NCBI GenBank assembly: GCA_023053575.1
Contig: JAKZAP010000003.1
Span: 5,742,561 to 5,806,560, forward strand
Direction: 5' to 3'
DNA length: 64,000 nt
From: Branchinecta lynchi
Lineage: Eukaryota; Arthropoda; Branchiopoda; Anostraca; Branchinectidae
Shown here: positions 10,631-21,602 of the stretch, one piece after another
How positions within the stretch are numbered: position 1 is the first letter of the stretch
Layout: every line of letters begins with the position of its first letter
Notes under the pieces: model-generated
What the model was told of the DNA's origin: nothing
Database searches by the model: none
Seen by the model: the letters and a program-made list of their open reading frames with translations, nothing else
Program-made: the position numbers and the translations under genes

Positions 10631-11329
10631 TGTCACTTTTTTCACACCTTTTTCTAAGGGTGTGTTGTCAAAATTTTCGACTACAGCGTCTTGTTTTTTT
10701 ACGTAATGGCGTCATAGGCCAACTCGCACGATGTCCAGTGCAAGGAGGACCAATTTACCAGGCCCAATCGCTTCCTATTTAAATAAGAAGTAAGGTCAGA
10801 GTACGTCGGCAGACGGTTTTGAGTGCCTCTGAATCAGCAACAAGGTTGGCTATAGGCTCGAGATGATCAAAGTTTTGTTTTCTTTGCGATACGGAATTGT
10901 TTTTGACGCTGTGACTTTGAAAGTTTCGAGCATCCTAAATGTTAGAATGGGGACTTATCCGCCGGATTTTGTGCCTGACCAAATTTACCGTAAAATTGCC
11001 CGGTGACAACGACCCTTCGGGCTTCATTCACGCAACCGGATTTGAAGCTCGCTTTTGAATATTGGAAAATCCGGTGGCCGGTACGAAAAGTATTTTCGGA
11101 ATTTTGGCCTCGGGTCTGCCCGAGAAATTCCGGTCGATCCGAGGAAGAAACCAACCTGAAATCATGTCGAAATCTGTTTCATTTTATCTGGGTCGACGGT
11201 TTTGGGCGGAAAATTTCTGTACGGGTTCGTTGGACTGTAGTCACATCCTTACACGGGAAATGACACTTGACTGTGTCTTAGACAACAACAAATATTGCCA
11301 TGTTTATAGTTGCATTATGAAACCTCGAA

Positions 11330-12310
11330 ACAAAAGTTTTGTTGTAACACTTAGGTTTACTCTGGATGGCGAAAATGCGATAAATGTAATAAATTTAACT
11401 ATTTATTCAGCTTGAATTTAGCTTTGTGTTCTTTCCGGTGACACTTACTGGTGCTTCTAGCCGGAATTTTGAGCGAAGTGACTAAATCTATTTATTTTAT
11501 TTGTGTTATCTCATCGTAGATTTTATTTTGCACTTTAAACAACAGTTATTATAATATTATTGTTAAATAAATTGCAATCTGTAAAAGTGGTCGGTAATGG
11601 TTGTGCCGTCTTTAGCACGAGTGGATGGGGTAACCGAGGGGTTGCTCACTCCCAAAAACGATGTACACCAAGTGGCGCGTGCCGCGGTACCGTGCCGAGG
11701 TGTACACCGGTTGTGGATAGAGAGCAACCCCTCGGGGTGACAAGGGTAGGTGCCCTCTTTCCTCCGCTTTTCTGGGGAAATTCCGAACAGAAGTAAGCTC
11801 GCCAATTCGTATGACCTTACAGACTTGCGAATTCGGCTACCACTACCAAATTCGTGCATATAATCGTTATTTGTTCTTGATATAATAGAGGCGTACTTGG
11901 TACACACTTAGGTTCACACCAGGCTTGAGAAAGTGCGATAAATTTAATAAATTAACTATTTATTCAGCTTCAATTTAACTTGTGTGTTCTTTCCGGTGAC
12001 ACTTACTGGTGGTTCTTGCCGGAATTTTCAGCGAAGTGACTAGACGGATTCATTTTATTATTTGTGTTATCTCATTGTCGATTTTATTTTGCACTTTAAA
12101 CAACAGTTATTATAATATTATTGTTAAATAAATTGCAGTCTGTAAAAATGGTCGGTAACGGGTGTGCCGTGTTTAGCACGAGGTGGCCCTCTTTCCTCCG
12201 CTTTTCTGGGAAAATGCCGAACCGAAGTAAGCTTGCCAATTCGTATCACCTTACAAACTTGCGAATTCGGCTACCACTACCGAATTCGTACATATAATAG
12301 AGGCGCACTT
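11330..12310. repeat. Tandem duplication of a ~430-560 bp unit
   Basis: 11330-11860 and about 11905-12300 are direct repeats over their length. Both contain TATTTATTCAGCTT, CCGGTGACACTTACTGGTG, a TTGCACTTTAAACAACAGTT block, GCACGAG, GCCCTCTTTCCTCCGC and GCGAATTCGGCTACCACTAC. The first copy carries about 125 extra bp (11622-11750) that form a hairpin (see next entry). Function is unknown; they could be LTR-like or satellite-like units. No matching coding region is seen between them. A 17-nt poly-G run follows at about 12385. Confidence 0.7.
11622..11750. repeat. GC-rich bipartite hairpin present in one of two tandem units
   Basis: Outer arms CCGAGGGGTTGCTC (11634-11647) and GAGCAACCCCTCGG (11722-11735) pair perfectly over 14 bp. 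Inner arms TGTACACC (about 11662) and GGTGTACA (about 11699) pair over 8 bp. The apex holds the palindrome CGGTACCG. The second tandem unit lacks it precisely between GCACGAG and GCCCTCTTTCC. Confidence 0.65.
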
Positions 12311-12529
12311 GGTGCCGCAAAGTGTTTCAGGACTTACAGATGTCTGGCTATCTCAAACCGTTGCGGACCTACTCGAATCTGTTGGGGGGGGGGGGGGGGG
12401 GGTCTGTGGAGGAGTCACCATAAGTCCATAGAGAGGAAATAGCATAAACTGAGGAGTAAAACACAAAAGCTAGTGACAGTGCGACGAGCGCTCCGCGTGT
12501 GGTAGTTTACCTGAACCTTTGTCCTTCAA

Positions 12530-12810
12530 GAGAGAGGCTTACCAAAGCCTCTTTTTTTATGCACGCTGCAGGTCCGCTTCTCTGGCACTTCCGGGCTGAT
12601 TCTTTCTACATCCGTTTTTGCACTGCAGTGCTTCCGAGGAAGACGGCAGCGCGTCTCGAGAATCGCGGACTTGCTCACCGACCAAGTCCGTGCTTCCCTG
12701 CAAGAAGCTGAAAGTGAATCCAAAAACGCATATTGTGCAAAAGCAAAGAAGGGCTGCAGCAGCGATGCGGCAGCGCTATTGCAACAAAAACGAGGCTCAA
12801 ACCATTGGAA
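12530..12810 (+). repeat. Dispersed repeat, paired with 19305-19580
   Basis: This matches 19305-19580 in the same orientation: CTGATTCTTT...CATCCGTTTTTGCA, CCGAGGAAGACGGCAGCG, CGGACTTGCTCACCGACCAA, TCCGTGCTTCCCTGCAAG and GCAGCGATGCGGCAGCG, then CAACAAAAACGAGGCT. Both copies keep some open frame (a possible NPKTYIVQEHRSAAAAIRQR-like peptide in the second copy). They may be fragments of a retroelement gag or ORF1, but I cannot assign the family. Confidence 0.55.
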
Positions 12811-13411
12811 GCTAAGTTTTCAACTTGGTGCACAACACATACTCAGATTTAACATAATAATCGAATAATCGTCACGTTTGTGTTCTGTTACGACTGCTTG
12901 TTGTGGGTTCGAGGACCAATGCTGTCCATCCACTAATTTAATAGCTTTTTTACAATATAATGGGCGTCAAATTGCAGCCTACTCGTGTACTTCAAGTCGG
13001 TGCTTCCACTTCTCCTGATTTATCAGGAGATCTACCTTTTTTTTTTTTAGGTCTCCTACTGATTTATTTTTGAATCTCCTGATCTACTGATTTTCTACTG
13101 ATATTTCGCTCTTCTACCTAATATTCTCCTGATTTTTCAGAAGTATGGCTTGGAGGCTGGAACTCATCACCGAAGCTAGAATCTGGATTGAAATAGTCAA
13201 ATTTGGCTGGAAAAAGCTAACTTAGAAAAAAATCTCGCCTGCGGCGCTCACTTTTTGTGATCATAGGTAGTAATGTGTAGACTACAATAAATAGCTGATA
13301 CTGCTGGAACGTCGCTCCTTCCGGTTTCTGGAACTTCTTAGTGTCTTGTATTCAATCCAGGGTAAATGATATAATTTGTACGAGCAGCAATTAAATTTTA
13401 GCCTACAGGAG

Positions 13412-15335
13412 AAAAAACAAGAGCTGTTAGCTCTATGGCACTTGCATGGGTTAAGGTGCATTGTTTGATCAAAAGTAATTTTAGACTTTGCGGTTAAGAT
13501 GCGACTCTAAGGGAGCTAGAACTTCATTTGTAAGCAAAATCCTTTAGGCAAAAATGATAATGGGCTGATGGGGATCCTGAAAATGGATATTTTGCTTAAA
13601 AGTATATTTCCTACTTTGCGGTTAAGATTGGTACTTTAAGGAATAATCGGATCTGGGAAGTAGCGATTTCTAAGCAAATCTTGTTGAATTTCTAATATTC
13701 CAGCGAAGTTCCATTGCCCTAGCATATCTGGAAGTAACTTAACCCGCGAACGCCGGAATCCCATACCCCCCCCCCCCCCCCCCCTCTAACTCTACCCACA
13801 GTACCCGGAGCCAATCCAGTTCTGTAAATGATTTGTCCAGAGCATTTCTTTGTTATTTCCACAAAGCTCGACCCTGATCCAAAGCTCGAAGCCTGTCAAG
13901 TATTACCCCCCCCCCCCCCAATAGTTGTCGGATCCGGTCCGGATATGAAAAAAAAATACTAGAAAGAAAATTCCCCTGTTCAGTTAATAAATTTGCTTGA
14001 ATCCGATTACCCGTTCCAAAGTTATGCATGATTCAATATTCCGGATTCCACTCCCTCCTAAGATTATCATATCAAGGATTTTTTTTTTGTTTTAAGTCAG
14101 TTTGAACAGGTCCCTGATATGCCTGCAATGTTTCGTCGTGAAAATTCACCAAAACCGGAAATCCGGGAAACCCCCGCCACCCCACCCCCTCCCCCAAGTG
14201 TCCGGATCCAGTTCAATTGTGTAAAAGATTCCCAGTAAGTTTCACTCCGATCCCTCCATTCTGGCCGTTTCTCGAGGTTTTCGGTCTCCCCCCCCCCCCA
14301 ACTCCCTCCAGTGCCCGGAGCCCAATCCGGCTCTGTAAATGATCTATCCAGAGCATATGTTTGTTATTTCCACAAAGTTACATCCCGATCTCTCCAGTCT
14401 AAGCTGGTCACGTATTCCCCCCCCCCCCCCCAATAGTTGTTGGATCCTGTCCAGATATGAAAAAGATCACCAGAGAAATGTCCTCTGTTCAGTTATTAAA
14501 TTTCACTCGAATCCGATCACCCGTTTCAAAGTTACGCATAACTGAGTATTCTGGATTCCCCTCCCTCCACGATTATCAGATCGACGAAATTTTTATTTTC
14601 AAGTCAGTTTGATCGGGTCCCTGATATGTCTGCCAAGTTTTGTCTTGAAAATCCCCAAAACCGCTATCTCCGGAATTCCGGGAAACCCCCTCCACCCCCA
14701 CCCCAAGTGACGGGATCCAGTACAATTGTCTAAACGATTTATCTAGAGCAGATGCTTGTTCTTTCCAGCAAGTTTTACTCCGATCCCTCCATTTTAACCG
14801 TTTGTTGAAATTTCCGGTCTCCCCCCCCCCAACTCCCCCCTAGCTATCGAATCCGGTAAAGAATTTAAACGGGAGATCAGAGTTTCATTCCAATCCGATC
14901 ATCCGTTCGAAAGTTACACACTACTCAGTTTCCTGGATTTCCCCACCCTCCCCTCCCCCCAGATGGTCGGATCGGAAAACTGATTATTTCTAAGTTTGTT
15001 TGGTTGGGTCCCTGATATGCCTGCCAAGTTTCATGGTCCTAGCACATCTGGAAGTACCCTAACTCGAAAAAAGTGTGACAAACTGCCCCCCAAAATTTTC
15101 AAGTTTCCACCGCCCTCCACTCCCCTGCATATGGTCGGATCGGGAAACTGATTATTTCCAGGTTAGTTTGGTCGGTTCCCTGATATGCCTGCCAAGTTTC
15201 ATTGTCCTAGTACATCTGGAAGTACCCTGACTAGAAAAAGTGGGGTGGGGGGGAATCGGACCGATCGACAGACGGAATTGTGATCGGTATATGGCACACT
15301 TGAGCCAGAGGCTGCAACTGCCATACAAAATTGGA
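13412..15335 (+). mobile_element. GGCACTTG-family element with hairpin ends and internal tandem array (copy A)
   Basis: It begins AACAAGAGCT, a short spacer and AGCTC (hairpin), then TATGGCACTTGCA. It ends near ATATGGCACACTTGAGCCAG at about 15295-15320. The interior is a degenerate tandem array of units several hundred bp long. These contain TGATATGCCTGCCAAGTTTC, CACCCGTT(T/C)CAAAGTTACGC and C-runs after CGGAATTCCGG. There is no protein-coding sequence. Other copies: 35573-37018 and 42936-45218 (inverted), 60167-61445, and a rearranged one at 57165-58935. Confidence 0.7.
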
Positions 15336-16711
15336 TTTCGAAAAATTTCGCCTGCGGCGTTAGATTTAATTTTCTCTTGGGTATAATAGATACAAGCTTT
15401 TACTGCAATCGTGCCGAGCAATATATTCTCCAATTGGGCTTCGCCAAAAGCCGTCTAATAGTGGCTTATCGTCTTTCAAGCTGCTCTGTTACTATTCGTA
15501 CGTAATCCTTTCTGTTCCATAATTTAAAGCTCGAATTCTCAGTTTCTAGGATCCGGTAAAATTGTTGAGAGATTTGGTCAAATTTGGCTCTGTGCCCCTC
15601 CCCCCCCCCCCCCCCTCCCCAACGAAAATGGACTTGCCACGCCCCTGCACGCGACACCTATACTTTGAACAGTCCCCTCTTTGACTTATAAACCATAAAT
15701 ACCAATTCCCTCCTAATATCTCCTTATAAACTTCTGATTTCTATTAACTTATCTCGATTAACTATGTTTACGTTTTTTCAAAATTCTGGAGTGGAAGCAC
15801 CTATTAATCTAGTCTAAGGACCATTTCTGATCTTTCTGGAGCTCGAAAATTTGTATCAACGTTGCAGCATCGAACGCCATATTGATGAAAACCTCTTGAT
15901 TTCCTATTTGAACGGGCGTGTGTATTAAGACGTAAACGTCAAGCATAGCGCTATTCAGCTTATTACATCTATTCGGACAATGCTCTAAATTCTGTATTTA
16001 AACAATCCAATTTTCGTTTTTTTGCTTCATAAATCCACCGTCTGTCGTGGGTCATCACCATATCGAGCCAAGTTTTCAGGTATCATACATCCTTGTCCTA
16101 AATAACGATCCATTTCGATGAAGACAGCAAACAAAAAAGAAAGAAGACACGAAATTATATTTGTTTGTAGAGGTAACAAATTATGATGTACTGCATAACT
16201 CCTCCTCCGCTTGCTTGCATCGGGTAGGGTATCAGAATATATTCGACTCCGAATGGTCATATTACAAAGATAGGGAGACGGAGTTGATTATATGTTCTTG
16301 ATTTGACGGCTTCGTTAGTCACAAAGGTCCCGATTCCTGTATCTAAAAATATGCAGTACGTAATTTTTGTTTGTTTAAGTCTGCGATTGACCAGTCGCGA
16401 AGCAATTGTTAGTCGAAACCAGGTCGATCATAATAATGGCGGTACCTTCAGACTCCAGAAAGCTCCCAGGCTTGACAGAGAGCACAAAGAAAATGCAATT
16501 CCAGTAAACAAGAGGATCAATTACTACTCTCTTATACTTTACATTCTTTTTCTTAACCTCTATATAGTTTCCACGCTGTTTTCAAAACGCAAAATTAACG
16601 TGCTTCCCTGGAATTCGAAAATGCGCAACTAAAAGACCTGATTATTCAACGCACAGAGAAACTTTGTTGCAGTGAAATTACAGTGTTTTTTATTATTTCA
16701 TTTGTTTTGGC
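15336..16711. other. Spacer upstream of the UBF-like gene
   Basis: It contains a CGCCTGCGGCG motif (about 15345) seen repeatedly in the window, and a poly-C run at about 15599-15616. No exon was recognised. The promoter and 5' UTR of the downstream gene should lie toward the right end, but no TATA or initiator could be singled out. Confidence 0.4.
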
Positions 16712-16751
16712 ATGGCTGCAGAAAAAGTCGACAAGCCTTTACTCCATTCAG
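16712..16751 (+). CDS. UBTF: UBF-like (UBTF) gene, exon 1 with start codon
   Basis: The ATG at 16712 opens MAAEKVDKPLLHS plus one G, then a consensus GTAAGC donor at 16752. The leftover G completes a GAA (Glu) codon with AA at the start of the next exon (26145), so the join gives ...LLHS-EWSTEDLQEL. The start was chosen because it is the only ATG followed by a strong donor in the required phase upstream of 26145, and because human UBF also has a short N-terminal tail before its W-S-x-E-D motif. The exon is short, so its assignment rests on phase and position more than on similarity. Confidence 0.7.
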
Positions 16752-18683
16752 GTAAGCTAATGAAACTATTATTGCATTACAAAATGCAAAACCAGTGTTA
16801 TGCCAGATTGTGTTTGTAGAAAAAAGCCCACAGTCTTTGAAAACAGGCCCAGCTTATTTTACCCAGTTCAACATAGTGGTGCTGTTTCATTAAATGTTGG
16901 GGGGGGGGGGGGTGGCTAAGCCAAAGACCAATTCTGGGCAGATTCTGGGCCCCCATCCTCCTAGGTTTGTTACTTGTTAGCCTAGGCTACTGGATTGCAG
17001 TGTTATTCAGACCCAAAATTTAATCGCTCTCCATTAAGTCAATTTTGAATGTACAATGAGTAAATAAGAAGCTGTTTGTTCGAAAAAGTGAACACAGATG
17101 AACTAAAAATTACAGCCTCAGAATAAGCTCTTTAATTTGTTCAGCCTTTTGTGGCTTTCTAAAAGATCCAAAGCATTTGATGGTTTCTATAGAAGCTGTG
17201 GCATCCCAAGCTGTCATCAAAGTACATTGGCATCTCGAGAAATATAGGTAGGTTAACTACCCTAGTTCCCGAACATCCTACCTCTCAATGAGTTCGATGT
17301 TCGAAATAAAAATCAAACTTCTCCAGCTTCTGATTGCACGCTGGGAGAAAATTAAAAAATTTGCGTTTATTATCATTGAGTAACAGTGCATTTTTGTCTG
17401 TACTCGTTATATTCCTCCATCCACTTGACCTAAAAAAGAAGAGAAGAACCCTATAGTAAGGTAGTAACCCTATATTATAATGCCCAAAAGGCATTATAAA
17501 AAATACACTTATAGTAAAATGATAGTTGGAACGACGAAAACAAATGCAGCAAACCTTCAATTAGTGTTACGCAGGTGCTGCGGCTATGAAGACACAGGTT
17601 GCCGTTTGGAAATTGAACTGACAATCAGTTTTGGTTTTGATTCTAAATTCGGTAACTGAGATGAAAAATTCGGGAACTGGAACATGGTCTTAGAACATTG
17701 GTGTCCCGAACGGTTTTCTGATCTTTGGCGTTCAGAAACTGAGAAATGCTATTATGGTTCAGAAAAAAATACTGTTACCCGCCTTCAAAGTAGAAAGGTG
17801 GCACATACCAGTAAGTAAGCCAGTTTTACAATGCATAACCAGTTGATGAGCGTTTTATCTGCTCGGGGAAATTTATTGCAGTTTTTTTAAAAGAAATCTG
17901 CCAGTAAGTGTGAAAATCGTTCGGGAACTAGGATAGTTACCCTTTACGAATTCTTAAAATCTTCAACAGTTCAACATCACTTGTGAAACATCTCCAATAG
18001 AATTTTAGCTTTTAATGTGGCTCATCCCTCAAAACTTTGATCCTAAAACCCTACTTAAACGACGCCTCTTTCATATGTCTTGACAAAAATACAAAAGGCT
18101 TTACAGGCAAAATTACTTTGAAAGCATTTATGATCCATGCATCTTTCTGGGATCCCGAATAAAATTAAGAGCAACCCATGATGTCACAAATGGCCCAGTC
18201 AGCCACAAACCTTTGATGTTTGGATACCCCTTGCCGAACGCTGGGTATATCTAGCGTTTGACATAGCCTATGCCTAATGCTGTTTACCCTATGCCAAACA
18301 TAGCTGTTGGTACCCTAATCCTGACCTACCCCGCTATGGATGAATTCTGATTGGTTGATTTTTGAGCTTCACTCATTTCATCAATATTTTCTTGGTTCCA
18401 AGTATCCAGTATTTGGCATAGTGTATCCCTCGTTAGGCATAGGGTGTAACGCTAGGTATACCTAGCATTTGGCATAGATTTTCCCAAAATCAGGGGTTCG
18501 TGGTAGAGTGAGATAGCCTGTCCGACCCCTATTGGAGGGTCAGGGGAGTTAACATTCAGGGGACCCCAAACTAGATATCTTGGAAATATGAAGTTTTTTA
18601 CCCTCTGAAGTTTCATCCGAATTGCTCCACTTGGTTGAGGCCATCGACCTTATTATTTCGATATCAACCATTCATATTAGGAT

Positions 18684-18785
18684 AACTATTGTTCAACAAT
18701 GCATAAAACGGATAAGTCAGCGATGATGCTTTGGCAGTGGTATTTTCGCCCCCTTGGTAAGGGTCCTCGTCAGGCTGTCAAACTT
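18684..18785 (-). ncRNA. Hammerhead-ribozyme-like core unit (Penelope-type), diverged
   Basis: On the - strand CTGACGA, then a hairpin (GGACCCTTACCAAGGGGGC), then GAAA lie at 18773-18744. The flank ends ACGGATAAGTCAGC, as in the other copies. The stem has one change relative to the family. No stem III or cleavage triplet was identified. Confidence 0.45.
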
Positions 18786-19304
18786 CAGGGACAACATTGG
18801 AGAAGGAACGAACCTGCAACAAATAGCTACTAGCGACTGTTAACCATTAAGCATGCAATCCACATGAAGTTATAGTATGAAAATCGTCATACAGTTAGTT
18901 AGTGGATATGACTTGATATCAACCTCCAAGATCACTGTGATATAATTGACAGAGGGTCATAGGAACCCAGTTCGGAGCCAAAGAAATATGTCAAACGTGA
19001 TTCCGGCCTGGATACAGGTCAGTAAAGTCAAAGTCTGGGTCTAATTGTAAAATAGCAAGTATTACTAGAAGCTCGTATATCATATTTGACGGTGCAAAAC
19101 GGATAAGTCTGCTACATTTTCAGTCATAAATCAGCTCATATATCACAGTAGGGACCGGCATTTTTGTACCTAAAAATATAACAGAAGGCGAATAAGTATG
19201 TTCCAAACGATATTGCTGCCAGGCTCTGCATGCAGTAGTATGCAACAGTTGTGTAGGTACGCTATTGCAAAAGTTAAATTTTTAATTAGGTAAGACTTGA
19301 GCCT

Positions 19305-19580
19305 CGTGTTTGTTACACACTGCAGGTCTACTTCTCGGCCGCTTCCGGACTGATTCTTTTTACATTCGTTTTTGCATTGCACTGGTTCCGAGGAAGACGG
19401 CAGCGCTTTCGAGAATCACGGACTTGCTCACCGACCAAGTCCGTGCTTCCCTGCAAGGTGCTGCGGCTGCCGCTTCAACCAAGGAGAAAGAGAATCCAAA
19501 AACGTATATTGTGCAAGAGCACAGAAGTGCTGCAGCAGCGATACGGCAGCGTTATTCCAACAAAAACGAGGCTTTGGTGT
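19305..19580 (+). repeat. Dispersed repeat, paired with 12530-12810
   Basis: Same phrases and order as 12530-12810. The copies have diverged at scattered positions. A poly-G rich stretch (about 19605-19622) follows. The origin is probably a retroelement coding fragment, not proven. Confidence 0.55.
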
Positions 19581-20302
19581 CGGTGGCGAAACTAGCCCAT
19601 TTTCGTGGGGGAGGGGGGGAGGGCAAGCCCAGATTTTACAGACTAGATTTAATGATTTACCGACAAAAAAACTGCCCTTGCCGTTGCGTGGCAACGGCTC
19701 ATGCGTCAATGCATCATACAACCGTTGTAATAATAAGTTGTAACATATCAGTTGAGATGGTTTTCTAATGAAAATTAAGGAATTCGCCATTAACTTCCTG
19801 GCACCAATGGTTATCACATAGAACCAGGAACATACTATATGCAGTCAATAGTATTGCCAACCAGAAAAGTAGTGATGCGGCTTTTGGGGGGTTCAAAAGG
19901 TTAGCACCTAGGAGTTCTTAAAGTTTGTCTGTCCGTCAGTTACCATGATAACTCTTGAAAGGGTTGAAATATCTTGTTGAAATTTGGTATGAAGATGCAT
20001 TGGATCAAAGTACAAGTGAAGTGAACGGGCAATCCAGTTTTATGGAAACTTGATGGCCGATGCCCTAAATTTGCCGCTTCTGTGTCGGAACGAAATCCGA
20101 CAACTAAGTGAAGGGTAGGGGTCAGAGTAACTTTGTGATACGCCTCATTAACCAAACAGGTGCATGGACCTTAGAAAGTGCTCAGATTCGACTGAAACTT
20201 CCGAACATGTTGCAAGGAAGTCTCGGAAATATTGTAATACGAGTAGGGGCTGAACGAATAGAGTGATTGGGATAAAACTTGAAAGGTACAAAACTCATGG
20301 GA

Positions 20303-20600
20303 CCAAGTGGCGTTACTAGCCAAAATGTTGTTGTTGTGTTTTTTTTTGTTTTGTTTTTTTGGGGTGGGGGGCAAGGTATTTACCGACTGGCTGGTCATTT
20401 TTACCGACTTTTTTTGCAGATAAAAACGACTATTATTGAGAAAAAACGACTGTGTTGACGAAAAATTGGCTGATTTTAAGAGAAATTACTATTTTTAAGA
20501 AACAAACCAACTATTTTTATGACGAACCAACTGTTTAAAAAAAATCGACTGTTTTTACGAAAAATCGCGCGCCGAGTCGGCTATTTTTATAGGCCCACTG
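20303..20600. mobile_element. hAT-like non-autonomous element, truncated, with CGACTGTTTTT tandem interior
   Basis: It starts with a variant of the family end (AGTGGCGTTACTAGCCAAAA; compare the inverse of 31128-31150). It continues with a degenerate array of ~25-30 bp units built on AAAAACGACTGTTTTTA. It ends near GCGCGCCGAGTCGGC. The opposite terminus was not found. Relatives are at 30813-31150 and 34608-35127. Confidence 0.55.
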
Positions 20601-21602
20601 AAAAATATTCGGAATGGTCCGTTCGAGTAGTTCTTCATGCATTGTAGACGCGGATGCAAAATATATGCCATTGGCCCATGTATGTGTCCGAACCTCTTCT
20701 TGCCATTATGGTAGGGCTGTGGGGGGATTCGGGTGGGTTGTGGACATTTTCTGAAACGCTTAGCGACCAAATCGGTTAAGCGATTGAGATAAACTTGGTA
20801 GTACTGTGCCCATGTAACGCTGCCGATTTCCAAACTAGAAGTCTCCTGATTCACATAGAGAACTCTTGTCCGTAATGAAAACGGAATCCGTGCACCGACA
20901 GACGTTGCCAGTTTCGCTACAATAAGTATCATGATTTACTGACAGATCTTTCGCTGTATCAGAAACGAAATGAGGAAAGTGTTCGTCAGAGCTCTTATTG
21001 GTACCGAAAGTCGGATCTACCGCACCGAGAAACGCTGCCGATTTTCCGACAAGAAGTATCCTGGCTTACCGACAGAGCTTCGCACCGACAAACACTGCCG
21101 ATTTATCGACAGGAATTTTCGTGGGGGGGGGGGGCTCCCTCCCCCCCCCCTAGTTTCGTCGTTGCTTGGTGTTGATCCCCACAGAAACAAGCCCATGGGG
21201 TGGGAAACAAGCGAATCTGGGAACACTATAAAACTGTTGGGCACACAGGAGTTTAGTGCTGTCATGTTGGATATGTGTTGGGTGGCTAGTAAATGCGCGT
21301 TACTAAATACTGTAAAGAACAAAAGCTGAAAGCTCATATGGCACTTGCAGCGTTAGATAGGTAGCATATTTGACAGTGAAAGGGTAGCCGCATAAATAGC
21401 TATGAGCAGTAGCACGAACATTGCCGATTTTCTGTGATGAAAAGATGAATTGCCGCGAATTTGTCTTGTCTGTTTTTTTAGTTTTACTATCTAAAACAGC
21501 TTCTTAAAATATTTAAAATACACCACTGGCACTGCATTCAAGACCAAATTAGTAAAATGTCCATTAGTAAAAAGCCATTAGTAAAATGTCCTGACTAATT
21601 TA

